Below, piece after piece: positions 1 to 10,334 of a stretch of DNA of 64,000 nt. Origin of the DNA: Hennigella sp045641165 (GTDB lineage Bacteria > Bacillota_I > Bacilli_A > Mycoplasmatales > Mycoplasmoidaceae). How positions within the stretch are numbered: the stretch's first letter is position 1; each line of letters starts with the position of its first letter. A program made the translations under genes and the position numbers. Location: the NCBI GenBank assembly GCA_045641165.1, contig JAZUGL010000006.1:30737-94736 (forward strand). Reading direction: 5' to 3'. The notes beneath the pieces were generated by a model. That model was given only the letters and a program-made list of their open reading frames with translations, ran no database searches and was not told the origin of the DNA.

Positions 1-481
1 ACGTGATAAATACTTAAAAGAAAAAGGTGTTTATGTTCCTATCTGTTCAGATGGTGGTATTGTTTTAGACCATCACATCACATTAGCTTTAGCTATGGGT
101 GCAGACTTTGTTATGCTTGGTAGATACTTTGCTAGATTTGATGAATCACCAAGTAACAAAGTAACAATCAATGGTACATTCTATAAAGAATACTGAGGCG
201 AAGGCTCAGCAAGAGCTAGAAACTGACAACGTTACGATTTAGGTGGCGATGCTAAACTTAAATTTGAAGAAGGTGTTGATAGTTATGTTCCTTATGCTGG
301 TCATTTAAGCGACAACGTAAGAATGTCACTTGAAAAAGTAAAATCAACAATGTGTAACTGTGGTGCTTTATCAATTGCAGAACTACAAGACAAAACTACT
401 TTAACACTTGTTAGTGCAACTTCAATTGTTGAAGGTGGCGCACACGACGTTGTCTTAAAAGATAAGGTTGATACAAAATAA
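1..481 (+). CDS. guaB: IMP dehydrogenase, C-terminal part (5' end outside window)
   Basis: This is the last ~159 residues of IMP dehydrogenase, which oxidises IMP to XMP with NAD+ in guanine nucleotide synthesis. Visible landmarks are the barrel segment SDGGIVLDHHITLALAMGAD, the phosphate-binding GRYFA, and the mobile flap YWGEGSARARNW followed by RYD. The tail FEEGVDSYVPYAGHL and STMCNCGA is typical of the clostridial-type enzyme. Two TGA codons fall at Trp positions in the flap. The active-site Cys loop lies upstream of the window. The gene converges on guaA, the next enzyme of the pathway, with a shared terminator between them. Confidence 0.93.
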
Positions 482-482
482 A

Positions 483-505
483 AAAGAGCATAAGCTCTTT
501 TTTTA
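483..505. terminator. Bidirectional terminator between guaB and guaA
   Basis: A 7-bp stem (AAAGAGC / GCTCTTT) has an ATAA loop and is flanked by A- and T-runs, so it can end transcripts from both converging genes. It overlaps the guaA stop codon. Confidence 0.8.
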
Positions 506-1462
506 TTCTCATTCAATTGTGCCTGGCGGCTTAGAAGTAATATCGTAAGCTACTCTGTTTATTCCATTTACTTCTGCAGTAATTCTTTTTGAGATCTTAT
601 CAAGCAATGCATATGGTAGTGGAGCAAACTTAGCTGTCATAGCATCTTTTGATAAAACTGCTCTAATGACAACTAAGTTGTCAAATGAACGTTTACCATT
701 TTTAATTCCTGTAGATCTTACACCTGGGACAACACAGAAGTATTGTCATAGTTTCTTATAAAGACTAGTTTTTTCAATCTCTTGTCTGATAATAGCATCA
801 GCTTCTTGAATAAGTTTAATCTTATAAGGTGTTACTTCACCAATAGATCTAACACCTAAACCAGGTCCTGGGAATGGTTGTCTATTAACTAATTGACTTG
901 GTAAACCAAGTTTCTTACCAACCAATCTAACTTCTGGTTTATATAAATACTTTAGAGGTTCAACTAAACCTAATTTAAGGTCTTTAGGTAATCCACCTAC
1001 GTTGTGGTGAGATTTAATTACATTACCTTTTTTAGTTTTAGATTCAACTATATCAGGATAAATAGTTCCTTGTGCTAACCATTTTAAGTTCTTAATACTT
1101 TTAACACATGATTTGAAAACATCAATAAATGTTTTACCAATGATTTTTCTTTTTCTTTCAGGATCTGTTACACCTTTTAATCTTGTAAAGTAAGTCTTTT
1201 GTGCATTAACATAAACGAAGTTTACTCCTTTAAAAACTTTCTTAAATGTTGTTTGAACTAGTTTACCTTCATTCTTTCTCATTAAACCAGTATCAACAAA
1301 CACACATGTTAATTGTTTACCAATAGCTTTGTAAACTAAAGCAGCAGTAACTGCTGAGTCTACTCCACCAGATAAAGCACAAATAACTTTTCCTTTACCA
1401 ACTTGCTTTCTAATAGCTTTAATTTGTTCAGTAATAAATTTACTTGTATTAATTTTTCTCAT
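503..1462 (-). CDS. guaA: GMP synthase, ATP-pyrophosphatase and dimerisation domains only
   Basis: GMP synthase aminates XMP to GMP with ATP. The 319-residue protein begins directly at the ATP-PPase domain, with the P-loop SGGVDS at residues 31-36. It runs through NRQPFPGPGLGVR to the usual C-terminus KPPGTIEWE, which includes a UGA-coded Trp. Ordinary bacterial GuaA is ~510 residues with an N-terminal class I glutaminase. That domain is absent here, and the 91 bases upstream hold only a promoter and the tuf terminator, so no partner is adjacent. The protein resembles the separate B subunit of archaeal GMP synthase. I infer it uses free ammonia or a glutaminase encoded elsewhere. A TAGAAT box ends 8 nt before the ATG and no Shine-Dalgarno is visible, so the mRNA is probably leaderless. 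Confidence 0.92.
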
Positions 1463-1470
1463 ATGTTATT

Positions 1471-1476
1471 ATTCTA
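1471..1476 (-). promoter_or_regulatory. -10 box of guaA, 8 nt from the ATG
   Basis: TAGAAT on the minus strand lies so close to the start codon that transcription should begin within a few bases of the ATG. No ribosome-binding site is present. Confidence 0.5.
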
Positions 1477-1512
1477 CACTCATTTATTTAAATATGGAAT
1501 ATTTAAATAAAA

Positions 1513-1534
1513 AAGAAGCCCATGTGGGCTTCTT
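1513..1534 (-). terminator. tuf terminator
   Basis: A 9-bp GC-containing stem (AAGAAGCCC / GGGCTTCTT) with a 4-nt loop is followed on the minus strand by a T-run. It lies just after the tuf stop codon. Confidence 0.88.
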
Positions 1535-1553
1535 TTTAGTTAGTTAGAGAAAA

Positions 1554-2738
1554 TTAAGCAATAATTTCAGTAACGTTACCAGCACCTACTGTGTGTCCAC
1601 CTTCTCTAATAGAGAATTTTGAACCTTTTTCAATTGCTACCGGAGCAATTAATTCAACAGTAATTTCTGCGTTATCACCAGGCATGATCATGTCTACGCC
1701 TTGTGCTAGTTCGATAGAACCTGTAACGTCAGTTGTTCTGAAGTAGAATTGAGGTCTGTAACCTTGATGGAAAGCTGTATGTCTTCCACCTTCTTCTTTC
1801 TTAAGCGCATAGATTTGAGCTTTGAACTTCTTGTAAGGTTTAATTGAACCTGATTTAGCAAGAACTTGTCCACGTTCAACATCTTCACGGTTAACACCAC
1901 GAAGTAAGATACCTGCGTTATCACCAGCTATAGCTGAGTCTAGAGTTTTTCTAAACATTTCAATACCAGTAACAACTACTTTTCTTGTAGGTCTTAAACC
2001 AACGATTTCAACTTCGTCGTTCATTTTAACTTCACCACGTTCAACACGGCCAGTTACAACTGTACCACGTCCTGTAATTGTGAAGATATCTTCGATAGGT
2101 AACAAGAATGGTTTGTCAGTTTCTCTTACTGGGTCAGGAATGTATGAGTCAACAGCGTCCATTAATTCTTGGATCTTAGCTTCTCATTCAGGTTTACCTT
2201 GTAAAGCACCTAAAGCCGAACCAAAGATCATAGGAACGTTGTCACCATCAAAGCCATAACTTGATAGTAAGTCTCTAATATCCATTTCTACTAGTTCTTT
2301 AACTTCTGCGTCTTGAACTACGTCGCACTTGTTAATAAATACAACGATTCTAGGAACACCTACTTGTCTAGCAAGTAAGATGTGTTCTCTTGTTTGAGGC
2401 ATAGCACCGTCTGATGCTGCAACTACTAGAATTGCACCATCCATTTGTGCAGCACCTGTAATCATGTTTTTAACATAGTCAGCGTGTCCTGGACAGTCAA
2501 CGTGTGCATAGTGTCTCTTAGCTGTTTGGTATTCTACGTGTGATGTATTAATAGTAATACCACGAGCTTTTTCTTCTGGCGCACTATCGATTTGCGCATA
2601 GTCTTTCTTTTCTGCTAAACCTTTTTTAGCTAAATAAGTACAGATTGCGGCAGTTAATGTTGTTTTACCGTGGTCGATGTGACCAATTGTACCGATATTA
2701 ACATGGGGTTTAGTACGATCAAATTTTCCAATTGCCAT
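1554..2738 (-). CDS. tuf: Elongation factor Tu
   Basis: EF-Tu delivers aminoacyl-tRNA to the ribosome as a GTP complex. At 394 residues it has normal length. The G motifs are GHIDHGKT (19-26), DCPGH (~81) and NKCD (~136), followed by beta-barrel domains 2 and 3 ending in VTEIIA. UGA-coded Trp occurs once, near residue 186 (KPEWEAK). A strong AAGGAG site precedes the ATG. The gene has its own terminator and is downstream of clpB, which has a separate terminator. Confidence 0.98.
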
Positions 2739-2804
2739 ATTTTCTCCTTTTTTTCAATTGTGCTTTTAATTATACACAAAATCATTAATATATATAAATA
2801 ATAT

Positions 2805-2830
2805 AAAAAATACATTGGAGACCAATGTAT
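2805..2830 (-). terminator. clpB terminator
   Basis: A perfect 9-bp stem (ATACATTGG / CCAATGTAT) with a 3-nt loop is followed on the minus strand by a T-run. It begins a few bases after the clpB stop. Confidence 0.85.
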
Positions 2831-2836
2831 TTAATG

Positions 2837-4972
2837 CTATGACGATGCAGGTATGACACTCACCTTTTTATCTTTAAGATCAAAGCTTAAACTATATTTC
2901 ACGTTTTTCTTTAAAGAACCAGAGATGATATCATTAGCTAGAATATTTTCAATATTCCTTTGGATAAATCTCTTAATTGGTCTAGCACCATAAACTGGAT
3001 CATAAGCTTCTTTAGCAACAAAATCAATAATCTTATCATCAAATTCAACTAAATAGTCTTCAGCTGTTAGACGTTTAGATACATCTTCTAGTTGTGTTTT
3101 TACAATGTCTCTAATATTTTCTTGGCTTAGAGCATTGAATGTGATGATTTCATCAATTCTATTGATGAATTCAGGTTTTAGTTTAGCTTTAACTGCTTCT
3201 AAAACTTTCTCTTTTTTACCATCTAAAACATATTCACCACCAATGTTAGAAGTCATGATGATTAATGAGTTTTTAAAGTTAATGTAACGACCATGACTAT
3301 CTTTTAATTGACCATCATCTAATACTTGTAGTAAGATGTTTAAAACATCTACATGTGCTTTTTCGATTTCATCAAATAAGATAACTGAATAAGGTTTAGT
3401 TCTAACAGCATCTGTTAGTAAACCTCCTTGGTCATAACCAACATATCCCGGAGGTGCACCAATTAGTTTAGCTACTGAATGTTTTTCCATATATTCAGAC
3501 ATATCAAATCTAATCATTTGTTTTTCTGAATCAAATAGATTTAAAGCTAAAGCTTTAGCTAGTTGTGTTTTACCTACACCAGTTGGTCCTAAAAATAAGA
3601 AAGAACCAATTGGTTTATTAGGATCATTAATTCCTGCTCTTCCTCTTAAAACAGCATTAGCAACAAGATCAACTGCTTCATCTTGACCTTTTACCATTAA
3701 TTTAACATCTTTAGCTAAATTATTTAATTTAGCTTGTTCTGTTTGTAGTAACTTATTTAAAGGAATATTAGTTGTAGCAGAAATGACTTCAGCAACTTCA
3801 TTAACTGTTACACTATCAGAGAAGTTATGACCAGATGAGCTTTTTTCAAAAGCTTCTTCTAGTGTTTTAAGTTCTTTTTGTTTATTTGGAATATCTTCAT
3901 AAAGTAATTTAGAAGCTTTTTCAAATTCACCATCAGCTTGTAATTTTTCTGCTTCTAACTTACTAGCTTCTATAGAAGATTTAAGGTCATTAATCTTTTT
4001 GTGTTCATCTTTATTCTTATTTCAACTAGCTAATTCTTTATCTTGAATTTGTTTTAATTCAGCTAGTTGTTTATTAATATCTTCTAAAGACTTTTTAGAT
4101 TTTTCATCTTCTTCTTTAGACAAAGCAGCTTTAGCTGTTTCTAAATAAATGATTTGTCTATTTCTTTTATCAAGTTCAGGAGGTAATGAATGGAATTGGG
4201 TTTTAACTTTAGCTGCAGCTTCATCAATTAAATCAATAGATTTATCAGGCAAAAATCTATCAGAAATATATCTGTCTGATAAATTAACTGCAGCTACTAA
4301 AGCAGAGTCATGAATCTTAACTTGGTGGAATAATTCTCATCTTTCTTTTAAACCACGCATGATGGTTAAAGCTTCTTCCTTAGTAGGTTCAACTACTAAG
4401 ATCTTTTGCATTCTTCTTTCTAAAGCAGCATCTTTTTCAATGTATTTACGATATTCATTGATAGTTGTTGCTCCTATTACTTTAATTTCTCCACGTGCCA
4501 TCATTGGTTTTAAGATATTAGCCGCGTCCATAGGCGAACCACCAGAAGTTCTGCCTGTTCCAACTAATTGATGAATTTCATCAATAAACAGAATAATGTT
4601 GCCGTTAGATTCTTTAATTTGTTTAACAACATTATTCAATCTTTGTTCAAATTGGCCTTGATAACTAGCACCAGATATTAAACTAGCTAAAGATAGTTCC
4701 CAAACTTCTTTACCTATAAGATTATTTGGCACATCTTTATTAACTATTCTTTGGGCAAAGCCCTCAACAATAGCCGTTTTACCTACACCCGGTTCTCCTA
4801 TTAGCACAGGATTGTTTTTGGTCTTTCTAGAGATAATTTCAATTAATCTTCTTATCTCCTTTTCACGACCAATAATAGGATCAACTTTGTTGTCCTTTAC
4901 ATCTTGTGTAATGTTTCTACCAAATTGTTTTAAAGCGTTAGCATCATCTGGTTTTTGATAACTAAATTCCAT
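2837..4972 (-). CDS. clpB: ClpB disaggregase, short form without N-domain
   Basis: ClpB is the AAA+ disaggregase that rescues aggregated proteins together with DnaK. The 711-residue protein has AAA1 with Walker A GEPGVGKT (59-66) and Walker B ILFIDE. A shortened coiled-coil middle domain follows at roughly 230-420, then AAA2 with Walker A GPTGVGKT (462-469), Walker B VILFDEIEKAH and sensor motif IIMTSNIGG. The usual ~150-residue N-terminal substrate domain is missing: the ATG lies just before AAA1, as in other mycoplasmas. UGA codes conserved Trp twice. Upstream is a promoter overlapped by a CIRCE operator, so expression is expected to be HrcA-controlled and heat-inducible. Confidence 0.97.
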
Positions 4973-4994
4973 AAATAATTACCTCAATGACTCT

Positions 4995-5035
4995 ATTATA
5001 CTATAAAATTAGCACTCTAACCAATAAAGTGCTAA
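4995..5035 (-). promoter_or_regulatory. clpB promoter with CIRCE (HrcA) operator
   Basis: TTAGCACTC - 9 nt - AAGTGCTAA lies at 5009-5035 and matches the CIRCE consensus at 17 of 18 arm positions. On the minus strand a TATAAT box (4995-5000) follows, and a plausible -35 TTGGTT lies inside the operator with an 18-nt spacer. HrcA bound there would block RNA polymerase. Confidence 0.9.
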
Positions 5036-5057
5036 TTACTTATTTTTTAATAAAAAA

Positions 5058-5076
5058 TAGGAGCTTTAAACTCCTA
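5058..5076. terminator. Terminator after tRNA-Arg
   Basis: A 6-bp stem (TAGGAG / CTCCTA) with a 7-nt loop is flanked by A5 and T5 runs. It ends the minus-strand tRNA transcript before the clpB promoter. Confidence 0.7.
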
Positions 5077-5089
5077 CTTTTTGATTTAA

Positions 5090-5166
5090 TGGCGCGCCAG
5101 AGAGGATTCGAACCTCCGACCACGCGCTTAGAAGGCGCGTACTCTATCCAACTGAGCTACTGGCAC
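5090..5166 (-). tRNA. tRNA-Arg (anticodon UCU)
   Basis: The 77-nt cloverleaf includes an encoded CCA. The acceptor pairs GTGCCAG with CTGGCGC and the discriminator is G. The anticodon stem ACGCGC/GCGCGT encloses loop CTTCTAA, giving anticodon UCU, which reads AGA, the dominant Arg codon of this genome. The T-arm is GGAGGTTCGAATCCTCT-like. A TATAAT box at 5179-5184 on the minus strand lies 12 nt before the 5' end. Confidence 0.95.
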
Positions 5167-5214
5167 AGTGTAGTCATTATTATACTACTTTTATATTTTA
5201 CAATGTTTTTATAC

Positions 5215-5220
5215 TATAAT
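5215..5220 (+). promoter_or_regulatory. -10 box of the tig-ispG-rnhC transcript
   Basis: TATAAT lies 25 nt before the tig ATG, divergent from the tRNA-Arg promoter at 5179-5184. Confidence 0.6.
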
Positions 5221-5245
5221 TTATTACACTTTTAGGCGAAAAAAT

Positions 5246-6568
5246 ATGAAGATATTATCTACAAAAAGAGAGAAAAATAGTACTGTCTTTGAGATTGAAT
5301 TAGATGGTAAAACTTGAAAAGAAAGTTTTGCAAAAGAAAAGAAGAATATTGCAAGCAATATTTCTATTCAAGGTTTTAGAAAAGGACATGTTCCAGCTAA
5401 CATCATTGAAGAAAGAGTTAGTCCAGATCAAGTTGCTTACCAAACTCTTGAAAGAATGCAAAATGCTATTGTTAATGATCTTGTTAAAGATAAAGATTTT
5501 GAAAAACAAGATTGTCTTGACGCAGTCAATAATCTTCAAATTGTCAAAATAAATGGGGACAAAACTCCAGTTTTAAAAGTTTATTTTGATAATGTACCTA
5601 AATCTACTGGATTTGACAAAGATGATGTTAAAAACATCACTATTTCTCCTTTTAAACCTAAAGATATCCCACAAGCATTTATTGATCAACAAATCAAAAT
5701 GATCTTAAGACAAGATACTATGGTTTATCCTAAGAAAGAACAGGTTGTTGCCAAAGGCAACATGGCTGTTATCGACTTTGTTGGTTTTAAAGATGGCAAA
5801 GAATTTGCTGGTGGTAAAGCAGAAAACTATGAACTAGAAATAGGTTCTAAATCATTTATAGACAACTTTGAAGACCAATTAATTGGTCTTAAAAAAGGTG
5901 ATAAGAAAGAAGTTAAAGTTTCTTTCCCTAAAGATTATCATGTTAAGGATTTAGCTGGCGCTCCAGTTAAATTTGATGTAACCATCAAAGAAGTAAAAGA
6001 AATTGAATATCCTGAAATTACTAAAGAATATTTAGCTAAATTCAAGATTGATGCTCATGATAGAAAGTCTTTAGAAGCTTATATCAAGAATCTTATGAAG
6101 TTAGAAGAGCAACAACAATATAATGATGCTTCTTTCAAGATTATCCAAGAAGAAATAATTAAAAAAGCTAAGTTAGACTATTATCCTAATAGTCTTATGG
6201 ACATGCATAAAAGACAAGTTATGTCTAATTATGAACAAGAAGCTAAAAACAGAGGATATCAAACTTTAGCTGCTTATAAAAAAGTTTTAGGTTTAAATGA
6301 AGATAGCTTTAATTTAATCGTAAGTAATAGTGCTAAAAGTGTATTAACTGTGTCTATAACTTTAGAAAAGTTAATTGCTCAATATAAACTAAAAGTTGAA
6401 GAAGCTGATAGCAAAGATTATTTAGGTAAATTAACTAGATATCTAGGCGATGCTTCTAAAGCAAAAGAATACTTTGACAAGAACAAAGATTATGTTAATA
6501 GTGTAATCCTAAGAGAAAAATTAACAAAGAAAATGATTGCTGATTGTAAAACAAAAGCAGCAAAATAA
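5246..6568 (+). CDS. tig: Trigger factor chaperone
   Basis: Trigger factor is the ribosome-bound chaperone and prolyl isomerase that meets nascent chains. The ATG at 5246 gives 440 residues and includes a UGA-coded Trp at ~24 (GKTWKES). The ribosome-binding signature GFRKGHVP is present near residue 44. The FKBP-like PPIase domain spans ~150-240 (VIDFVGFKDGKEFAGG), followed by the helical C-terminal domain. It is the first gene of a run with ispG (5-nt gap) and rnhC. No good Shine-Dalgarno is visible, only TAGGCGA 8-14 nt upstream. Confidence 0.95.
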
Positions 6569-6573
6569 TTTTT

Positions 6574-7665
6574 ATGTCAAAAATTATCCATCGAACTAGA
6601 ACATATCCTGTCAAGATTGGTAGCAAGACTATCGGTGGTTATCATGATATTGCTATCCAATCTATGACTACTACTAAAACTAGTAATGTAGATAAGACAT
6701 TAAAACAAATTAACCAAATGGTTAAAGCTGGTGCTAATTTAGTTAGAGTAGCTGTTTTAGACAACCAAGACGCTAATGCTTTAAAACAAATAGTAGCTAA
6801 AGCTAGTTGTCCTATTATTGCTGATATTCATTACAACTACAAATTTGCAATTAAAGCCATTAACTCTGGCGTAGCCAAAGTTAGAATTAATCCGGGAAAC
6901 ATTGGTTCTAAAGAAAATGTTCTAGAAATTATTGAAGCTGCTAAACAAAAAGGCACAGCTATAAGAATTGGTATCAATGGTGGTAGTCTAAAACTAGATC
7001 CAACTGGAGATACTACAATCCAATTAGTGGATTGTGCTTTTAAATGAATCAAGTTTTTCAAAAAAGCTGGATTCTATAACTTAGTAGTAAGTATTAAACA
7101 CTCTAATCCAAACATTACTTATAATGCTAACTTAGCTTTAGCTAAGAAAAGTCGTTTCCCTATTCATTTAGGAGTAACAGAAGCTGGAAGCAATGATGCA
7201 TCTATTGTTAAGTCATGTATTGCTCTAGTTCCTTTATTAATAAAAGGAATAGGCTCAACAATTAGAATCTCAAGTAATGGAAATAAGCAAAAAGAAATTA
7301 CTACAGCTAAACTACTTTTAAAGCATTTAGGCTTCAATGTTAATATGTACAACATAATCGCTTGTCCACTATGTGGAAGAAACTTATATAGTACAAGCAA
7401 ATGAGTAGAAGAAATAGATAAGTATATGGAAACAAAATGTTTCCCTATAACTATTGGAATTATGGGTTGCATAGTTAATGGGCCTGGCGAAGCAAAAGAT
7501 TGTGATGTAGCTGTTTGTGTTAAAAACTCTACTAAATCAATCTTGTTTGTTAAAAACAAACAACCTAAGGAAATTGCTAACCTTCAAGTGGTTAAAACTT
7601 TAAAACAAATAATAGATAAAAAATATAATTTATTTATAAGCAAGTATGGCAAGCTCTACAACTAA
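6574..7665 (+). CDS. ispG: 4-hydroxy-3-methylbut-2-enyl diphosphate synthase (IspG/GcpE)
   Basis: IspG reductively converts MEcPP to HMBPP, the penultimate step of the MEP isoprenoid pathway, using a [4Fe-4S] cluster fed by ferredoxin or flavodoxin. The 363-residue protein has the N-terminal TIM-barrel part (IAIQSMTTTKT, VRINPGNIGS) and the cluster-binding C-terminal part with CPLCGR and GIMGCIVNGPGEA. This matches the compact bacterial two-domain form. UGA codes Trp at 7045 and 7402. MEP genes are absent from many mycoplasmas, so the pathway here is notable. It overlaps rnhC by 20 nt. Confidence 0.95.
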
Positions 7666-8539
7666 AATTAGTAAAGCACAAATCAAATATATTGATTTAG
7701 TTTTCAAAAGATATAAGGAATCTAATTTAAAAAATCCTAATCTTTTAGCTTTATACAAACTTAAAGATTTAACTATTTCCATTTTTAAAAATGGAACATT
7801 ACTTTTACAAGGTCAACAAAGTGCTATAGATATTTTTTGAAAGAAAAAACCTAATTCGACAAGTAAATCTAGAATAGATTTAAGTAATTGTGATGGCACA
7901 ATTGGTATGGATGAAGTTGGAACAGGAGATTACTTTGGTCCCATCGTTACTTGTTCATGCTATGTCCCAAAACAAAACATCTTAAAGCTAAAAGCTTTGG
8001 GTGTTGATGATTCAAAGAAATTTAGTGATGAAAAGATCAAGCAATTAGTTAAACCTTTAAGAAAATTAACACAAGCTATGGTTGGAATTTGCAAACCAAG
8101 CGATTACAATAAACTAATTAATCAATATAACAATACTAATATTGTTAAGGCTATGTTGCATAACAATACTTTGCATGAAGTTAAGTCTAAACTTAAAGAT
8201 TCAACTAAGACTGTTACTATCTTAGACCAATTTGTTCCTAGAGCTAAATATTATGAATATTTAAATTCAATAAATGAACCAGCAGAAAAGATAGACATAA
8301 TTGAAATAAAAGCCGAATCAAAATATATTGCTGTTGCTTGTGCAAGTATTTTTGCTAGAGCTAGATTTCTTGAACAAATGGAAGCTTTAGGCAAGCAAGC
8401 TAGAATAGTTCTACCTAAAGGTAGTGTACAAAGAAAAACTATTGTTAAAGCTGGCAGATGAATTATTGATCACGGTTTAAATCTATCTGATTTTGCTAAA
8501 CTTAACTTTAAACCTATTACTAAAGAAATTAATAATTAA
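7646..8539 (+). CDS. rnhC: Ribonuclease HIII
   Basis: RNase HIII cuts RNA in RNA-DNA hybrids during replication. The 297-residue protein has an N-terminal TBP-like substrate-binding domain (~1-80) and a catalytic domain opening with GMDEVGTGDYFGP. This motif carries the first acidic residues and the G in place of the RNase HII pattern. Later acidic sites are DDSKKFSD and ILDQF. The N-terminal domain separates HIII from HII. The gene starts inside ispG, and its last 11 nt overlap the convergent truA. Confidence 0.92.
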
Positions 8540-9269
8540 CTTTGTATAAACAAAGCCCACATGCAGGAGCTTTATAAGTGGCTGCACCCTTTTTAGGATT
8601 AGCAAATAAATATTTTATTTGTTGTTTACTTATCTTATTACGATCATAAGCTAGTAAGGTTCCAACAATCATTCTTACTTGACTTCTTAAAAAGCCATCA
8701 CCATTAATAGATATCTTTATGATATCTTTTTTCTTGCTTATAGAGATTCGATTAATCTTTCTAATTAGAGATTGTCCATCTCTTTCATCAGTAGAAAAAC
8801 TTAAAAAGTTTTTCTTACCTTTAAATAGTTTAGCAACTTGCTTTATTTTTCTTATATTAATAGGTCTATTGTATTGATATACAATAGTTGTTTCTAAAGG
8901 ATTAACAAGTCCTATATTAATAGAATAAACATATGTTTTATTCTTTGCTTCAAATCTAGCATTAAAGTCTTTTTCAGCTTTAGCTAGCTTTAAAATTCTA
9001 ATATCATAAGGTAATGCTTTATTTAAAGCATCTTTAATAACTTTAGGTTTGATGTTGTTAAGATTAGCTAGATCAAAATGAATCACTTGTCCTAAAGCAT
9101 TAACTCCTGAATCAGTTCGGCCTGAAGCATAAACAGTAATATTCTGTTTAAAGATCTTAAAAATACTATCTTCAAGTGTTTGTTGGATAGTTTGTTGCTT
9201 TGGTTGTTTAGCTCAACCATGATAATTTGAACCATTGTAGGCAATAATTGCCTTATATCTAACTTTCAT
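8529..9269 (-). CDS. truA: tRNA pseudouridine synthase A
   Basis: TruA makes pseudouridine at positions 38-40 of the tRNA anticodon arm. The 246-residue protein carries the catalytic signature ASGRTDSGVNALGQ with the nucleophilic Asp (~residue 52), then RFEAKNKTYVYSI and FLRSQVRMIVGTLL, all standard for the family. It is the last gene of the ecfA1-ecfA2-ecfT-truA run, starting immediately after the ecfT stop with no gap. Its end overlaps rnhC on the opposite strand, leaving no room for a terminator. Confidence 0.95.
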
Positions 9270-10334
9270 CTATATTAATTGTAAATCAATTAATGCTAAT
9301 GGACCAATAATAACTTTCTTGGCTGTCATTACTATTAATAATGTAAATAATAACACTAATATAATAAAGCCTAATCAAGTTACTCAGTTAACAGGATAAG
9401 TTCTATATCTTGTTGGTTTAATCCTTGGATTAAAGTTTCTAGCTTCCATAGCATCAGCTAGCTTATCAGCTTTATTAAAAGTTAAAGAAAACATTGGAAC
9501 AATCAAACTATTGATTACTTTAACTTTAGTTAATAACCCACCATTTCTAAAGTCTTGCCCTCGACATGCTTGAGCTTTAATAATTGCGTTTGCTTCAGCA
9601 AACAAGTTAGGAACAAACTTAATTGCTACAGCTATAGCGGTAGCTATGGAGGCAGTTGGAACCTTAATTAGACTTAGAGGTTTGAAAATTGTTTGCAAAC
9701 CATAACTAAGATCTAATGTAGAAGTAGTATTTACTTGTAATGAGAAGATACTTAACATCATAAATATCTTTATCATCATAGTTAATGTAGTAGTTAATAC
9801 TTGACTAGATAATGCATATATGGGTGCATGATAAGCTAGATAGTAGGTAACTCCTTCAATGTTCAATTGAAGGTATTGCCCCATAGGTCTTCAAGGAGTA
9901 ATAATGTTAGAAACATAACCTCCTCAAATAGTAGATGTATATCAATACATCGTCTTGCCACTAATGATGGATGTATTGATTCAACCTAAATTCTTCAAGA
10001 TATTTCAATCTCAGCCCCAAATAGTTCTATTTGCATCTATATTAACAATTGCGCGTGGAGATTTACTTACTAATCAAGTAATAAGAAATACTACTACAAA
10101 TAAAATAAGACATGTACGAAGGATTGCTCTGACCGACTTTCACGATACACGCGCAGTTGCAAGCATAATAATAGTACTAATCAATAATAGAGATAATATT
10201 ACTACACTATTAGGTAGGAATATCATCACCAATAATAAGATAGAAGCACTAACTTTTATTGCGGGATTAAGTCTATGAAGCCAAGTTTGTTTTTGTTCTA
10301 AGCCATTGAAGAAGTTACTGATTGATCTTGGCAT
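9270..10334 (-). CDS. ecfT: ECF transporter transmembrane component EcfT
   Basis: EcfT couples the two ECF ATPases to interchangeable substrate-binding S components for vitamins and metals. The 354-residue protein has an N-terminal soluble stretch, several hydrophobic segments, and the coupling signature AQACRGQDFRNGG followed by a second basic motif AMEARNFNP. These correspond to the two Ala-Arg helices that contact the ATPases. The ATG overlaps the ecfA2 stop by one base (TAATG), which suggests translational coupling. No S component is encoded in the window. Confidence 0.93.

Noticed and set aside
9955..10278. Open frame of ~107 codons on the plus strand.
   Set aside because: It lies antisense within ecfT, whose hydrophobic and signature-bearing frame is clearly the real one.
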